A DNA stretch of 64,000 nt from Actinopolymorpha pittospori (lineage in GTDB: Bacteria > Actinomycetota > Actinomycetes > Propionibacteriales > Actinopolymorphaceae): assembly GCF_014873875.1 (NCBI RefSeq), contig NZ_JADBEM010000001.1, positions 682,001-746,000 on the forward strand. The letters run 5' to 3'. This document shows, piece by piece, positions 42,861 to 50,731 of the stretch (its first letter is position 1; each line of letters opens with the position of its first letter). Made by a program: the position numbers and the translations under genes. The notes below the pieces were generated by a model. The model saw nothing but the letters and a program-made list of their open reading frames with translations, was not told where the DNA came from and made no database searches.

Positions 42861-43327
42861 GCGGTCCCCGACCACCCACAGATCGCCCGAGTCGTGAGGA
42901 TGTCGCCATCGCGCCGAAGGCGATGATGATCAATTCTTGATAGCGCGGACTGACCTGCCTTGGGACGTGCCAGGTCCAGCGAAGCAGCGACGCTGGACCG
43001 GCTGACCTCTCCGATCGGCCCCTGCTCCCCTCCGTCAACAAGGTCGATTCGCTCACCTCTGGCAGCGTCGAAGTATTGCTTGCCACATCAGGCCCCTCCA
43101 GACCGTCCTCTAGAACGAACTCCGCCACTGGCCGGCGAGGTGTTGCTGGGACCTCAGGTCCGTACCCGAATCTCAGGACCGCCTGGCTTGCGGACCAGGC
43201 AGTGCGTGGATCCCGCACCTGCCAGCGCAGGTGCTGGTGCTCCAGCGGCTGGTTCAGCGAAGAGGCAGACAGACCGTGGAGCGTGGGGACGAGAAAGATC
43301 CGCTGGGGGCTGCCCGGCGGCGAGCTA
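42861..43327. other. Intergenic stretch, nothing recognised
   Basis: Open frames are present on both strands but no family was recognised. Confidence 0.4.
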
Positions 43328-43965
43328 GTCCGTGGGACCGTCGTGCGGCGTTGACAACACACCCAACGTGGGGTGCCGCCCGAAGTCCGCCTTCTCGCGT
43401 AGTTGATCCGATGGTGCCACCGCAAGGTCGCGCACCGGGCTGAACACCTTGGTGGGGCGTGAGCCCAGAGCGCTCGACGTTATTCCCTCGCGGTCCCGCT
43501 GGCCGCCCACCCAGCGTCTCCGCTCCCGAAGTCGCCGTGACTCGTCCGCGTCCGCGAACCGTGCCTCGAGAAGTATGTCGTTCAGCCAGCCGAGCCGGTA
43601 AGGCTTCTCGATCCACTCCAAGGCCGCTCCCTCCGCGACCACTGCCTGCTCAAGCTCCGACCGAACGGCAGCAGGCACAGGCCGGTCCTCGAACGGCACC
43701 CGACTGGTGCGGCGGCGACTCACGTACGGCAACAGCTGGGCCAGGGCGGTTTCGCCCTCGTCCGGGTCGCCGGGCTCCAGGGTCACCTCGGCGGCCAGCA
43801 TCGGGTTCCGTCAGGCAGTGCCACGGTGGACGTCCTTGAGCCCAGGGACGCCGCCGCCACCCTCAGGTTGAAGACCGCTGCACCCACGCCAATGAACGTC
43901 ATCCGACCGTCAGGATCCTCTGCGGGTAGCTCGTGCCACGCATAGCGATACACCTCGATGGTGGC
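43328..43965 (-). pseudogene. Acg-type nitroreductase remnant (body)
   Basis: TIEVYRYAWHELPAEDPDGR, GAAVFNLRVAAASLGSRTS, a frameshift near 43800, then EVTLEPGDPDEGETALAQLL, SRRRTSRVPFEDRPVPAAVR and GWLNDILLEARFAD match the Acg family, FMN-binding nitroreductase-fold proteins known from the mycobacterial dormancy (DosR) regulon. The N-terminal about 30 residues are missing here but a matching piece, ending exactly at APSM, lies on the opposite strand at 45741. The C-terminal part is also cut at about 43328. Confidence 0.7.
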
Positions 43966-44173
43966 CGCGGAAACAAGACAGCCAGGGGCTGCGTATCGTG
44001 CATCGAAGGAGCCTGGATGGCGCTTTTCCACTAGCAAGCCGCGACTTGCCTGATCCAGTACGAACATGGCTGCAGCACCTCCGCCCACAGCAACCATCCA
44101 CCACCAGTGTCTGGGACGACCACAGCACCGGTGACATGCCCGAACTCTGAGGGTCACCCTGCCGAAGGGCCGG

Positions 44174-44593
44174 TCAGTCCAGCGTGACGACCTCGACGAA
44201 CTGCCCCACCTGACTCCCGGAGAGGTGACGAGCGAGGTCCGCCTCGCTGATCATCCCGAGGACTCGGTCATGGTCGAGCACTGGCAGCCGATGGATGCAG
44301 TGGTCTTCCATCGTCTGGAGTACCTGGTCGACGCCGGCGTTCGCGTCGATCGTGTACGTCGTTCCTTGAGCCAACTCACCGGCGGTCATGACAGCCGGAT
44401 CACAACTGGCCGCCACGCACTTCACCACGATGTCTCGGTCGGTAATGATCCCGTGCAGCCGGTCGTCCTTTCCGCAGATGGGCAGGGCCCCGATGCTCAG
44501 GTCACGCATCGTTTGGGCCGCCGCCCGAAGCGTCTCGTCCTCACCCACGCAGGTGAGGCCTGCATGCATGATGTCTCGTGCGGTAGTTACCAT
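44174..44593 (-). CDS. Two-CBS-domain protein
   Basis: 139 residues from ATG 44593. Two CBS motifs: ARDIMHAGLTCVGEDETLRA with GALPICGKDDRLHGIITDRD, and a second from GELAQGTTYTIDANAGVDQV to HRLPVLDHDRVLGMISEADL. Such stand-alone pairs bind adenine nucleotides; the mycobacterial homologue Hrp1 belongs to the dormancy regulon. The frame extends upstream through a Ser-Thr repeat encoded by the microsatellite, which I regard as untranslated. No clear ribosome site. Divergent from the DUF1918-CBS gene. Confidence 0.85.
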   Translation of the reverse strand: MVTTARDIMHAGLTCVGEDETLRAAAQTMRDLSIGALPICGKDDRLHGIITDRDIVVKCVAASCDPAVMTAGELAQGTTYTIDANAGVDQVLQTMEDHCIHRLPVLDHDRVLGMISEADLARHLSGSQVGQFVEVVTLD

Positions 44594-44651
44594 TTGCGAC
44601 TTTTTCGCTACGCCCGAAAGGTCGCACGAGCGCGCGCTCGGCTCGCTGGAC

Positions 44652-44710
44652 GTCGATGTCGATGTCGATGTCGATGTCGATGTCGATGTCGATGTCGATG
44701 TCGATGTCGA
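44652..44710 (+). repeat. Hexanucleotide microsatellite, about 10 copies of GTCGAT
   Basis: 59 bases of uninterrupted GTCGAT repeat in the divergent space between two CBS-domain genes, 58 bases upstream of the minus-strand start. Units of six can change promoter spacing by slippage, and since six is a multiple of three any reading frame across it stays open. Confidence 0.9.
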
Positions 44711-44927
44711 ACTGTGCACCATTCCAAAAAATGCGCGTCTACAGTCAGCCCACATGACGCTTTGCGGATCTTCCCAGAGGAACACGATGACTGGTCATGT
44801 GACATTGGGCCGGTCGTTCGGCGTCTCATGCGCCCAGCGAGATGGCGAAATCCCTCTTTACCATCAAGGCCGCCGCGGTGTGCGATCAACAATGCAAAGG
44901 GCCATCTTCGGTGAAGGAGGCGCTGGC

Positions 44928-45545
44928 ATGCATGCATCGATTGGCGACCAGGTCCTGATTCGTACCGGTACGCTCGATCGTCCACCTCGACACGGCGTCG
45001 TCAGAGACGTACTCGGCGATCCGGACTGCGAGCACTTCCTCGTCGGCTGGGACGATGGTCACGAGTCTCTTCTGTACCCGGGCCCAGATACCCAGGTCAT
45101 CCCCACACCGGTCCCCACCCAGCGGGCAGAAACGACACCAACGACGGCGATGCCGGCCGCCGCGCCGCACCTTGCGGACCGGGTCGAACAGATCATGAGC
45201 ACCCCGGTGATCACCCTCGACGAGCACGACTCGCTGCGGGTTGCCGCAGCTACCCTGGCGGATGCCGAGGTGGGCGCCCTCGTTGTGCTGTCCGGGACCA
45301 CGCCCTTGGGCATCATCTCCGAGCGCGACGTCGTTCACGCCCTCGCGGCAGGGGGCGATCCGGACGAAGTCTGGGCCGCCGACGTGATCGGGGTGACGAC
45401 TGTCTGGGCGGCCCCCACCGACACGATCAGACGGGTCGCGGAGCTGATGAGAGACGCTGACATCCGGCACCTGCCGTTGCGCATCCAGGACAGGGTCGTT
45501 GGGATCGTCTCTGTTCGAGATGTTCACAGGGTCATGCTTGCCTAG
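44928..45545 (+). CDS. DUF1918 and CBS domain protein
   Basis: 205 residues. Residues 1-55 are DUF1918, a small SH3-like barrel (ASIGDQVLIRTGTLDRPPRH, FLVGWDDGHESLLYPGPD). After a linker, two CBS motifs follow: VEQIMSTPVITLDEHDSLRV with GALVVLSGTTPLGIISERDV, and GVTTVWAAPTDTIRRVAELM with HLPLRIQDRVVGIVSVRD. GAAGGAGG lies 7 bases before ATG 44928, so the upstream repeat is outside the gene. A likely adenine-nucleotide sensor, paired with the divergent CBS gene. Confidence 0.88.
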   Translation: MHASIGDQVLIRTGTLDRPPRHGVVRDVLGDPDCEHFLVGWDDGHESLLYPGPDTQVIPTPVPTQRAETTPTTAMPAAAPHLADRVEQIMSTPVITLDEHDSLRVAAATLADAEVGALVVLSGTTPLGIISERDVVHALAAGGDPDEVWAADVIGVTTVWAAPTDTIRRVAELMRDADIRHLPLRIQDRVVGIVSVRDVHRVMLA

Positions 45546-45740
45546 CGACCACACCGATGCGCCTATGGGCGACCAGTGACGACAAGCCACTACAGATGGC
45601 CGACACGAGGACGACTCGTGGGACCTTCCGCCGCGAAGTCGGGCCATCGCCGCTTCGTCGGCCTACGCCCGAGCGGCCGTGGTGAGGGTAGTCACCTTTC
45701 ACCACGCCTTGTGAAGACAGTCGGGGCAGAGGTTCGTGTC

Positions 45741-45989
45741 ATGCCTACTAGCGCCCTCACGGACACCGAACGAGAGGTCCTGGTCCGAGCCGCGATCCTC
45801 GCCCCATCCATGCAACAGGACGCCGACGTCGTGATCCTGCTGCGCCGGGATGACTACTACAACGCCGAGGATCGCCACGGTGAGGCCGACCTGATCGTGG
45901 CCAAGAATCGCTCCGGACCGGCCTGGACTGTCGCGGTCGCGGCGGCCCTGCACCGATCGACGTTCCGCACTATGGCAAGCACGGCTTGA
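45741..45989 (+). pseudogene. Chimera: Acg nitroreductase start fused to the DnaB helicase C-terminus
   Basis: LTDTEREVLVRAAILAPSM is the Acg-family N-terminus. Directly after APSM the frame becomes QQDADVVILLRRDDYYNAED, GEADLIVAKNRSGPAWTVAV, the last about 60 residues of replicative helicase DnaB (consensus EQDADVVILLHRDDYY and GEADLIVAKHRNGPT). The joint is in frame. The product has neither a helicase motor nor an FMN site. Confidence 0.75.
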
Positions 45990-46632
45990 CCCTCCGGGGT
46001 CACCGGGAGCTGTCGCAGAACTGAACCATGGGTCCGGTCAGCTCCGGTCCGGATACGGTGGCACGCACCATCGAACCGTCGCCGCCGAGGCCGAACGCGA
46101 CAAAGCCGTAGCCGCTGTCAGGACGGCCGAGCGGACAGCTCAGAGTGCAGATCGAGATCAGTCTTCGGGCGAAGCACCTCGCGGGAGGCTTCGGGGTTGG
46201 TCGGTGCAGGTGGGCACGGAGGACGGCTTCGGCTTTTGCAAATCGTTCGATCATCAACTCCGCGGCGCGCTGGCGTGGGTGGGCGTAGGCCTGAAGCGAG
46301 GCGGTGACGGCCCTCGGTTCAGCAGCGGTTCGCCGAGCGGATAGGACGAGGTGGCGGTGTAGATGATGCCCACGCGGACGCACGCCACCAGCTCGTCGGC
46401 GGGAACCGCGGGGTGGGTGTGCTGGTACGCGGCGACCAACGTCGCCAGTCAGGGTCGAGCAGCCCGAGCCGGAACTGTCCTTCGGGCTGCTGCATGCAGA
46501 CGACTTGTGCACGGGCCTCGGGTCGTCCAGGCCGCCTCTGGCGTGCTTTGCACGAACTCGCGCGGGTAGTGCCGAGACGCCGAGTGGGTGCTGCAGGGGC
46601 CCGCACTGTGAAGTCTCAGACGACAAGGAGGA
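45990..46632. other. Stretch with a faint minus-strand coding signal
   Basis: Between about 46250 and 46500 one minus frame gives DELVACVRVGIIYTATSSYP and LGEPLLNRG, and 46000-46120 gives FVAFGLGGDGSMVRATVSG. No start, family or full frame could be defined. Probably a decayed gene. Confidence 0.3.
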
Positions 46633-47017
46633 GCCGCCTACGCCAGGTGATTGATGCGTGAGACCCTCGGGGCCCTGGCGTAGGCGGCCGGGGCTGTGGC
46701 CGCACAGAATCCCCCGATCTGGAGTCTTCCCGCTGTGTGGGCGCGCCAAGCGCTGGCAGGGGGAAGGCTGACACCAGGTATGGGGGCGTCGGTGTAGGCC
46801 TTCTCGTGGAAGACCTGTGCCGCTGGTGGGTCCGCCCGCAGGCAAGGATGATCGGCTGCAGGCGAGGCGGACCCGTGTCACACGCCTTTCCACCCGCCCG
46901 GAGCCGTCACCCACGAGTCGATGATGATCTTCTCATGTGGTGCGGGTCGCCTACGCCGGCGAGCGCGGGCAGGCGGGCGTCTGATGTAGGCGACCCTTCG
47001 GGACACGAAGGGTCGCC
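46633..47017 (+). other. Cluster of five GC-rich hairpins
   Basis: Non-coding array. H1: GCCGCCTACGCCAGG (46633-46647) with its perfect complement at 46674-46688. H2: 46763-46775 with 46791-46803, two mismatches in 13. H3: GGGTCCGCC (46828-46836) with 46866-46874. H4: GGGTCGCCTAC (46944-46954) with 46986-46996. H5: 46989-47000 with 47006-47017. CGCCTACGCC or its variants recur in H1, H2 and H4. GTGAAGTCT occurs near both borders of the cluster (46608 and 47020). No open frame is coherent here. Confidence 0.55.
46989..47017 (+). terminator. Hairpin H5, terminator-like and exclusive with H4
   Basis: Arms GGCGACCCTTCG (46989-47000) and CGAAGGGTCGCC (47006-47017) pair perfectly around five bases. 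The left arm shares eight bases (46989-46996) with the right arm of H4, so the two helices cannot form together, as in attenuators. No U tract follows. Confidence 0.45.
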
Positions 47018-47143
47018 TTGTGAAGTCTGCCCGAGGATGAGGGGCCGCTAACGCTGGCAGCGTCCGCCCTTACGCATGGACTCCGACGAGCCCGTGCGCT
47101 AGGTCGTAAGTCCCACCTCCTCGAGGCCTATCGAGTCGTGTAC

Positions 47144-47353
47144 TCAGCCAGCTCTGCTGCCTACGGTTTTGACGAGGTGCGCGGCGTGAAAGTCCATCAG
47201 AGTGCTTCCGGCAATGCGGCGCCCGCACCCACAGCAGTGGCCGGTGTAGCTCGGAGGGCGGGATACGCCGGCCACCGCGTACGCGTCCTGTTCGCTGCAG
47301 AGCTGACATTTGCAGCGGCCGATCCAGGGCCGTTCTTTCTGAGCGCCGGACAT
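47144..47353 (-). CDS. Small cysteine-rich (zinc-ribbon-like) protein
   Basis: 69 residues. CKCQLC near residue 14 and CCGCG near 45 supply two cysteine knuckles about 26 residues apart, as in a zinc ribbon; the rest is polar (SRPPSYTGH, TLMDFHAAHLVKTV). Codon usage is good. The ATG at 47353 has no clear ribosome site. Small proteins of this kind are typical of phages and integrative elements. Family not recognised. Confidence 0.5.
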   Translation of the reverse strand: MSGAQKERPWIGRCKCQLCSEQDAYAVAGVSRPPSYTGHCCGCGRRIAGSTLMDFHAAHLVKTVGSRAG

Positions 47354-47576
47354 CTAGGTCGTCAGACGCAGCCACGGCCTGCTCGCCCAGCGGCCCCACT
47401 CATCGGCTGCTCCTCGGCAATTGCACCACCCCGAGCGCCTGGCTATGAGCCCTCAGACCGGCGCTTGCGGGCGCGCTGTGTGCTCGCTTGATCGGTGCGA
47501 AAAGGGGTATCGCATATTTGTTGCGCGGCCCGCGATAGGCGCGGCCGAAGTAGCTGGGCATGAACAGGAGTTTGGG

Positions 47577-47768
47577 ATGGCTGTAGATGGTGTCTGCGGT
47601 GCCGGGCTGTCCGGGCAGGCGGTAGCCAGTGCGGTGGGCACCGCTCGCGTCGTGGTGGCTTGGCTGGTGGGCGGCCTGACCGGGTTCACAGTCGACAGCA
47701 CCGCTGAGCGCAACGCGTGGGAGGCGACCTGCGCTGACCTGCAACGCCGTACCAGTGGGGAGCTGTGA
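47577..47768 (+). CDS. Small hypothetical protein
   Basis: 63 residues from ATG 47577, with AGGAG 6 bases upstream. It contains a hydrophobic segment (ARVVVAWLVGGLTGF) and a polar C-terminus (AERNAWEATCADLQRRT). Its stop overlaps the start of the next gene (GTGA), indicating translational coupling. No family recognised. Confidence 0.55.
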   Translation: MAVDGVCGAGLSGQAVASAVGTARVVVAWLVGGLTGFTVDSTAERNAWEATCADLQRRTSGEL

Positions 47769-48049
47769 GTCCCACGATGCACTCCAGCGCGCCAGGCGAC
47801 GCAGAGCCATCGCGCATACAGGAGTTACACGAGGCGATCCGGGAACGGGAACGCGCACACGCCCAACTGCGCCAAGCCACCGCCCAACTCCTCCAAGACC
47901 CCACCGCGAACAGCCTACGCGCCGCCGTCGCGGCAGCGATGGTCAGAGAGTTGGTCAGCCGTGTCCGCTACGCCGCGGCACTGAAGCCACTCGGATGGCC
48001 CGTCCCCGACCACCTCCTCCTCGACATGCCACCAGAACACCACCCCTGA
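47765..48049 (+). CDS. Small helical protein
   Basis: 94 residues from GTG 47765, coupled to the preceding gene by a 4-base overlap. Residues 15-65 form one long amphipathic helix, probably a coiled coil (QELHEAIRERERAHAQLRQA, SLRAAVAAAMVRELVSRVRY). It ends LGWPVPDHLLLDMPPEHH. No known domain; accessory-element style gene. Confidence 0.55.
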   Translation: MSPTMHSSAPGDAEPSRIQELHEAIRERERAHAQLRQATAQLLQDPTANSLRAAVAAAMVRELVSRVRYAAALKPLGWPVPDHLLLDMPPEHHP

Positions 48050-48449
48050 CCCAGCACAGACCGAACTTCAGGCCCACTCACGGGCGCCCCCGGGCAAACC
48101 GTGGCCGGAGTCGGCGCGGCTGGCCGGGCGCTCTCCTCCACGTCGGTCGCGCGCCGGTTATCTCAACCAGTCGTCGTTCTCCGCCTGCGCAAAGCGCAGG
48201 AAGGCGATAGCTACCGGCAGAGCGGATGTGAGCTGGATTCTGCGTCCCCTTCCCCGCAGAGACGGCACAGGAATTCACCTCCGGGCGAACGTCGACCGGT
48301 GTAGGGCGGCCCATCGTCGGGGATACCCGTCGCCTCGCCCGACGAGGCGCCCGCGCCCTGGACGGTGCAGGACGCTCACCCGACGCGGCAAGACGTCCAG
48401 CGCGTTCGGCGAGCACCTGGTCCGTGTCTCTCCGTGGTGGCCGCCGCGG
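48050..48449. other. Stretch without a supported gene
   Basis: A minus-strand segment near 48245-48300 reads GGEFLCRLCGEGDAE, a single cysteine knuckle, without a start or family. Nothing else recognised. Confidence 0.35.
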
Positions 48450-48580
48450 CGAGGATGAGCGGGGCGAGCGCGTGGGACGGTGATGTCCGGGCGGAGTTCG
48501 CCACCCGGTCGTAGCGGCGCGTTGTACGGGGGTCGCGGTGTCCAGCCATGTCCTGTCCGCGCTGCAGCTGGGCGCCCGGT
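48450..48580 (-). pseudogene. Tyrosine recombinase C-terminal fragment
   Basis: QLQRGQDMAGHRDPRTTRRY, DRVANS and SPSHALAPLI match the last helices of XerD-like integrases: the G-H-x-D-P-R-T-T segment followed by the catalytic Tyr. Only about 45 residues survive. Confidence 0.55.
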
Positions 48581-48625
48581 TGGGCGAGGGCGGTGCTGGT
48601 AGCGGCGACGCGAAGCGAGCACCGG

Positions 48626-48846
48626 GTGGGCCGCTGGTCCGACATCACCGAGCACCCGTCCTGGATGGACGACACACTGCTCCCCCGCGACTACTTCACC
48701 CTCTGGCTCGACCACGGCGTGGACCCGGACCAGGCGACCTACGCTACATCCTGCTGCCAACCGCCGACGCAGAGACGACCAGGCAGTACGCCGAGCGGCC
48801 GGGAACCGCGATCGTCGCGAACTCGAGCCGGGACTTGCCGTGGTGA
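48626..48846 (+). pseudogene. Polysaccharide lyase family 8 C-terminal fragment
   Basis: VGRWSDITEHPSWMDDTLLP, RDYFTLWLDHGVDPDQATYA, then in the next frame ILLPTADAETTRQYAERPG matches the C-terminal beta domain of hyaluronate/xanthan-type lyases (typically WIDHGVDP..ATYAYVLLPG). The alpha-toroid catalytic domain is gone and a frameshift occurs near 48747. Confidence 0.5.
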
Positions 48847-48851
48847 ACGCA

Positions 48852-48900
48852 GTACCGCATCACCCCGAAGGTCCCCGCAGTGCGTATCCGTGGGCGCTTG
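48852..48900 (+). repeat. Dispersed repeat, copy A
   Basis: About 48 bases shared with 54789-54836 in the same orientation; 23 bases (48873-48895) are identical to 54808-54830 and TACCGCATCACCC is also common. It directly follows the lyase fragment. Confidence 0.6.
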
Positions 48901-48982
48901 AGCGCGGTCACCGGCGTGGAAGCTGGCGGGCGCCACCGGGGTTAGGTTTGGTTGAGCGACGCCAACCATGCTGGGCAGAACC

Positions 48983-49288
48983 ATGGCCAAGAAGTCGAAG
49001 ATCGTCAAGAACGCCCAACGGCGCGAGATGGTCGCCCGTTACGCGGAGCGCCGCGCCGCACTCAAGGAGGTCATCAGCTCGCCCCATTCCTCCCCCGACG
49101 AGCGGTCTGAGGCACAACGGGCTATCCGCCGGATGCCCCGTGATGCAAGCCCCACCCGGATCCGCAACCGCGATCTGGTCGACGGCCGGCCCCGTGCGGT
49201 TTACCGCGTCTTCGGGCTGTCCCGGATTCGCCTGCGCGAGATGGCTCATCGGGGCGAGTTGCCCGGAGTAACGAAGTCGAGCTGGTAG
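48983..49288 (+). CDS. rpsN: Ribosomal protein S14, zinc-independent type
   Basis: 101 residues starting [20 protein letters not shown] and ending [24 protein letters not shown], the standard S14 signature. The long form without CxxC pairs is the zinc-independent paralogue that actinobacteria express under zinc limitation. It is usually clustered with alternative L28/L33 genes under Zur control; here it is alone and no Zur-box-like AT-rich palindrome was seen upstream. ATG 48983 fits the family start; an upstream in-frame start at 48968 is possible. Confidence 0.9.
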   Translation: MAKKSKIVKNAQRREMVARYAERRAALKEVISSPHSSPDERSEAQRAIRRMPRDASPTRIRNRDLVDGRPRAVYRVFGLSRIRLREMAHRGELPGVTKSSW

Positions 49289-49289
49289 C

Positions 49290-49518
49290 GCGTCCCAGCA
49301 GGCTCCGTGACTGTTGCGACTACCAAGGCCAGGACTGGGGAGCCGCAAGCGAAACCGCGATTCGACTCCTCGAGGTCGCCCAGGACGAGGGGCTCAGCGG
49401 CGAAGACGCCGCCGAGCGGGTGAGGGAGTTGGTCCGAGCGGAAGGACTCTCCGGCAAGGACGTGCGCGCGATCAGGTGTCTGGTCAGCATCTTTGACGGG
49501 CGATACGAAACGAAATAG
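49290..49518 (+). other. Possible small ORF after S14
   Basis: A coherent frame reads LRDCCDYQGQDWGAASETAI, RLLEVAQDEGLSGEDAAERV and RELVRAEGLSGKDVRAIRCL, ending at TAG 49516-49518. Codon usage is good and two similar helical repeats (EGLSGEDAAE / EGLSGKDVRA) are evident, but no standard start codon is visible in frame. Either truncated or frameshifted at its 5' end. Confidence 0.4.
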
Positions 49519-49734
49519 CTAGAGACCTGAGACGCCACTGGCGGCGGAGGTCAGGCGCAAAGTAGCTGTCCGGGGACCCTCACCCGTGACCGTGCTGCGG
49601 ATGCTGCGCGAGCACGAGGAACAGGCTGCGGCGGCGGCAGAGAGCGCATGACCACGATCACCAGAGGGTGGGAGGCCACCCTTACCGCCATGCCGCCCAC
49701 TCCTTCACCGCGAACCGGTCGCCGACGCTCCTGC

Positions 49735-49840
49735 ACCTCGGCCGCGCCCGGCCCGCGTGCAGGCACGATCGAAGTGGCGATCCCGAAGCTGCGAGGGCTG
49801 CCGCGAGGTCTTCTCTCCGCTCGGCCGGGTCGTAGACCAA
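49735..49840 (+). pseudogene. IS256/Mutator-type transposase remnant
   Basis: AGTIEVAIPKLRGLPRGLL resembles the RxGTxELAIPKLRxGSYFPxWLL segment that precedes the DDE domain of Mutator-type transposases. Only about 30 residues are left, so identification is tentative. Confidence 0.35.
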
Positions 49841-49943
49841 CGTCGGCATGCATCAGTGCGCCAGGTTGGCGTCGACGTGTCGCCATGACCCTGTTGGCGA
49901 CATGGTGACGCCAAGATGTGCGCGAGCCAATCGGAGGGAGACC

Positions 49944-50546
49944 ATGCCGCGGATCAGCGCCTCGACCGTCGCAGAACACCGAGCCAGACAGTGCGCCGAC
50001 CTGCTCACGGCTGCGCGGACGATCCTGCTCCAAGAGGGGGCTCACGCCGTTACTCCCGCGGCGGTCGGGCGTCGGATAGGACTCGCGCGCACCAGCGTTT
50101 ACAAGTACTTCCCGTCCAGCACCGAGATCCTGCTCCGATTGGCCGAGGACGCACTGTCCACCTGGGAGTCCCGCCCGCGACCAGCAGTGGAGGGCGCACC
50201 GGACCCGCATGCCGCGATCGAGGTGTTCGTCCGCACCTCACTGGAGATGGCCGACGATGGCGAGCACCGTGTCGCGGCGACCGTCGCCGCCGCCGGACTC
50301 CCCGACTCCCGGCTACGGGAACTCGGCGAGGCGCACGACCGCCTCTTCGAGCCCCTCCGCGCAGCCGTGCGGCAAACGGGCGATCCGTACCCGGACGTCA
50401 CCTCGACGTTCGTGCAAGGCGTCCTGGATGGCGCCGTGCGACTGATCGACTCCGGGGAGACCGCGCAGTCGGTGAACACTCACGCTCTTGCGTTCCTCCG
50501 TCACGGGCTCACCCGAGCTGCCATCGATGTCCACATCAACCGATGA
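49944..50546 (+). CDS. TetR-family regulator
   Basis: 200 residues. HTH region CADLLTAARTILLQEGAHAV, TPAAVGRRIGLARTSVYKYF, then PSSTEILLRLAEDAL. C-terminal domain with DPHAAIEVFVRTSLEMADDG and FVQGVLDGAVRLID. GGAGGG lies 5-6 bases before the ATG at 49944. No obvious partner; the next gene has its own promoter. Complete. Confidence 0.87.
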   Translation: MPRISASTVAEHRARQCADLLTAARTILLQEGAHAVTPAAVGRRIGLARTSVYKYFPSSTEILLRLAEDALSTWESRPRPAVEGAPDPHAAIEVFVRTSLEMADDGEHRVAATVAAAGLPDSRLRELGEAHDRLFEPLRAAVRQTGDPYPDVTSTFVQGVLDGAVRLIDSGETAQSVNTHALAFLRHGLTRAAIDVHINR

Positions 50547-50684
50547 AACACCACCCGAGAAGAGGAGAGGTCGCGACCACTCATGTTCGTCGCGATGAAC
50601 GAGAGGGGCCCCTCGGTAGCGGTCTTCAAGAACGCGGACCTTGACGTCCTGAGCGGCGGTCTGACCAGGGTGCCGGCCAACCCG

Positions 50685-50728
50685 GTCAAGCTAGGTTGAC
50701 CGCCGACCGGAGTCAAGCTAGGTTGACC
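50685..50728 (+). promoter_or_regulatory. Leaderless promoter inside a duplicated operator
   Basis: GTCAAGCTAGGTTGACC occurs twice (50685-50701 and 50712-50728); each copy is a dyad GTCAA-N6-TTGAC. The TTGACC of copy 1 (50696-50701) is a -35, the TAGGTT of copy 2 (50719-50724) is a -10, and the spacer is exactly 17 bases. The ATG of the HTH gene is 7 bases beyond the -10, so the transcript should begin at or near the start codon. The layout suggests tight autoregulation. Confidence 0.7.
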
Positions 50729-50731
50729 AGC

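Noticed and set aside
44594..44785. N-terminal extension of the two-CBS protein through a Ser-Thr repeat
   Set aside because: Also a microsatellite translation, and family homology begins at 44593. Not fully excluded because no ribosome site supports the shorter start.
44388..44927. N-terminal extension of the DUF1918-CBS protein through an Asp-Val repeat
   Set aside because: It is a translation of the microsatellite, and a strong ribosome site precedes the ATG at 44928.
46000..46914. A 304-codon minus-strand open frame
   Set aside because: It crosses the hairpin cluster and mixes unrelated segments; only short pieces look coding.
46633..47017. Hairpin cluster as a CRISPR or tRNA array
   Set aside because: Stems differ in sequence and spacing, no constant repeat and no cloverleaf could be drawn.
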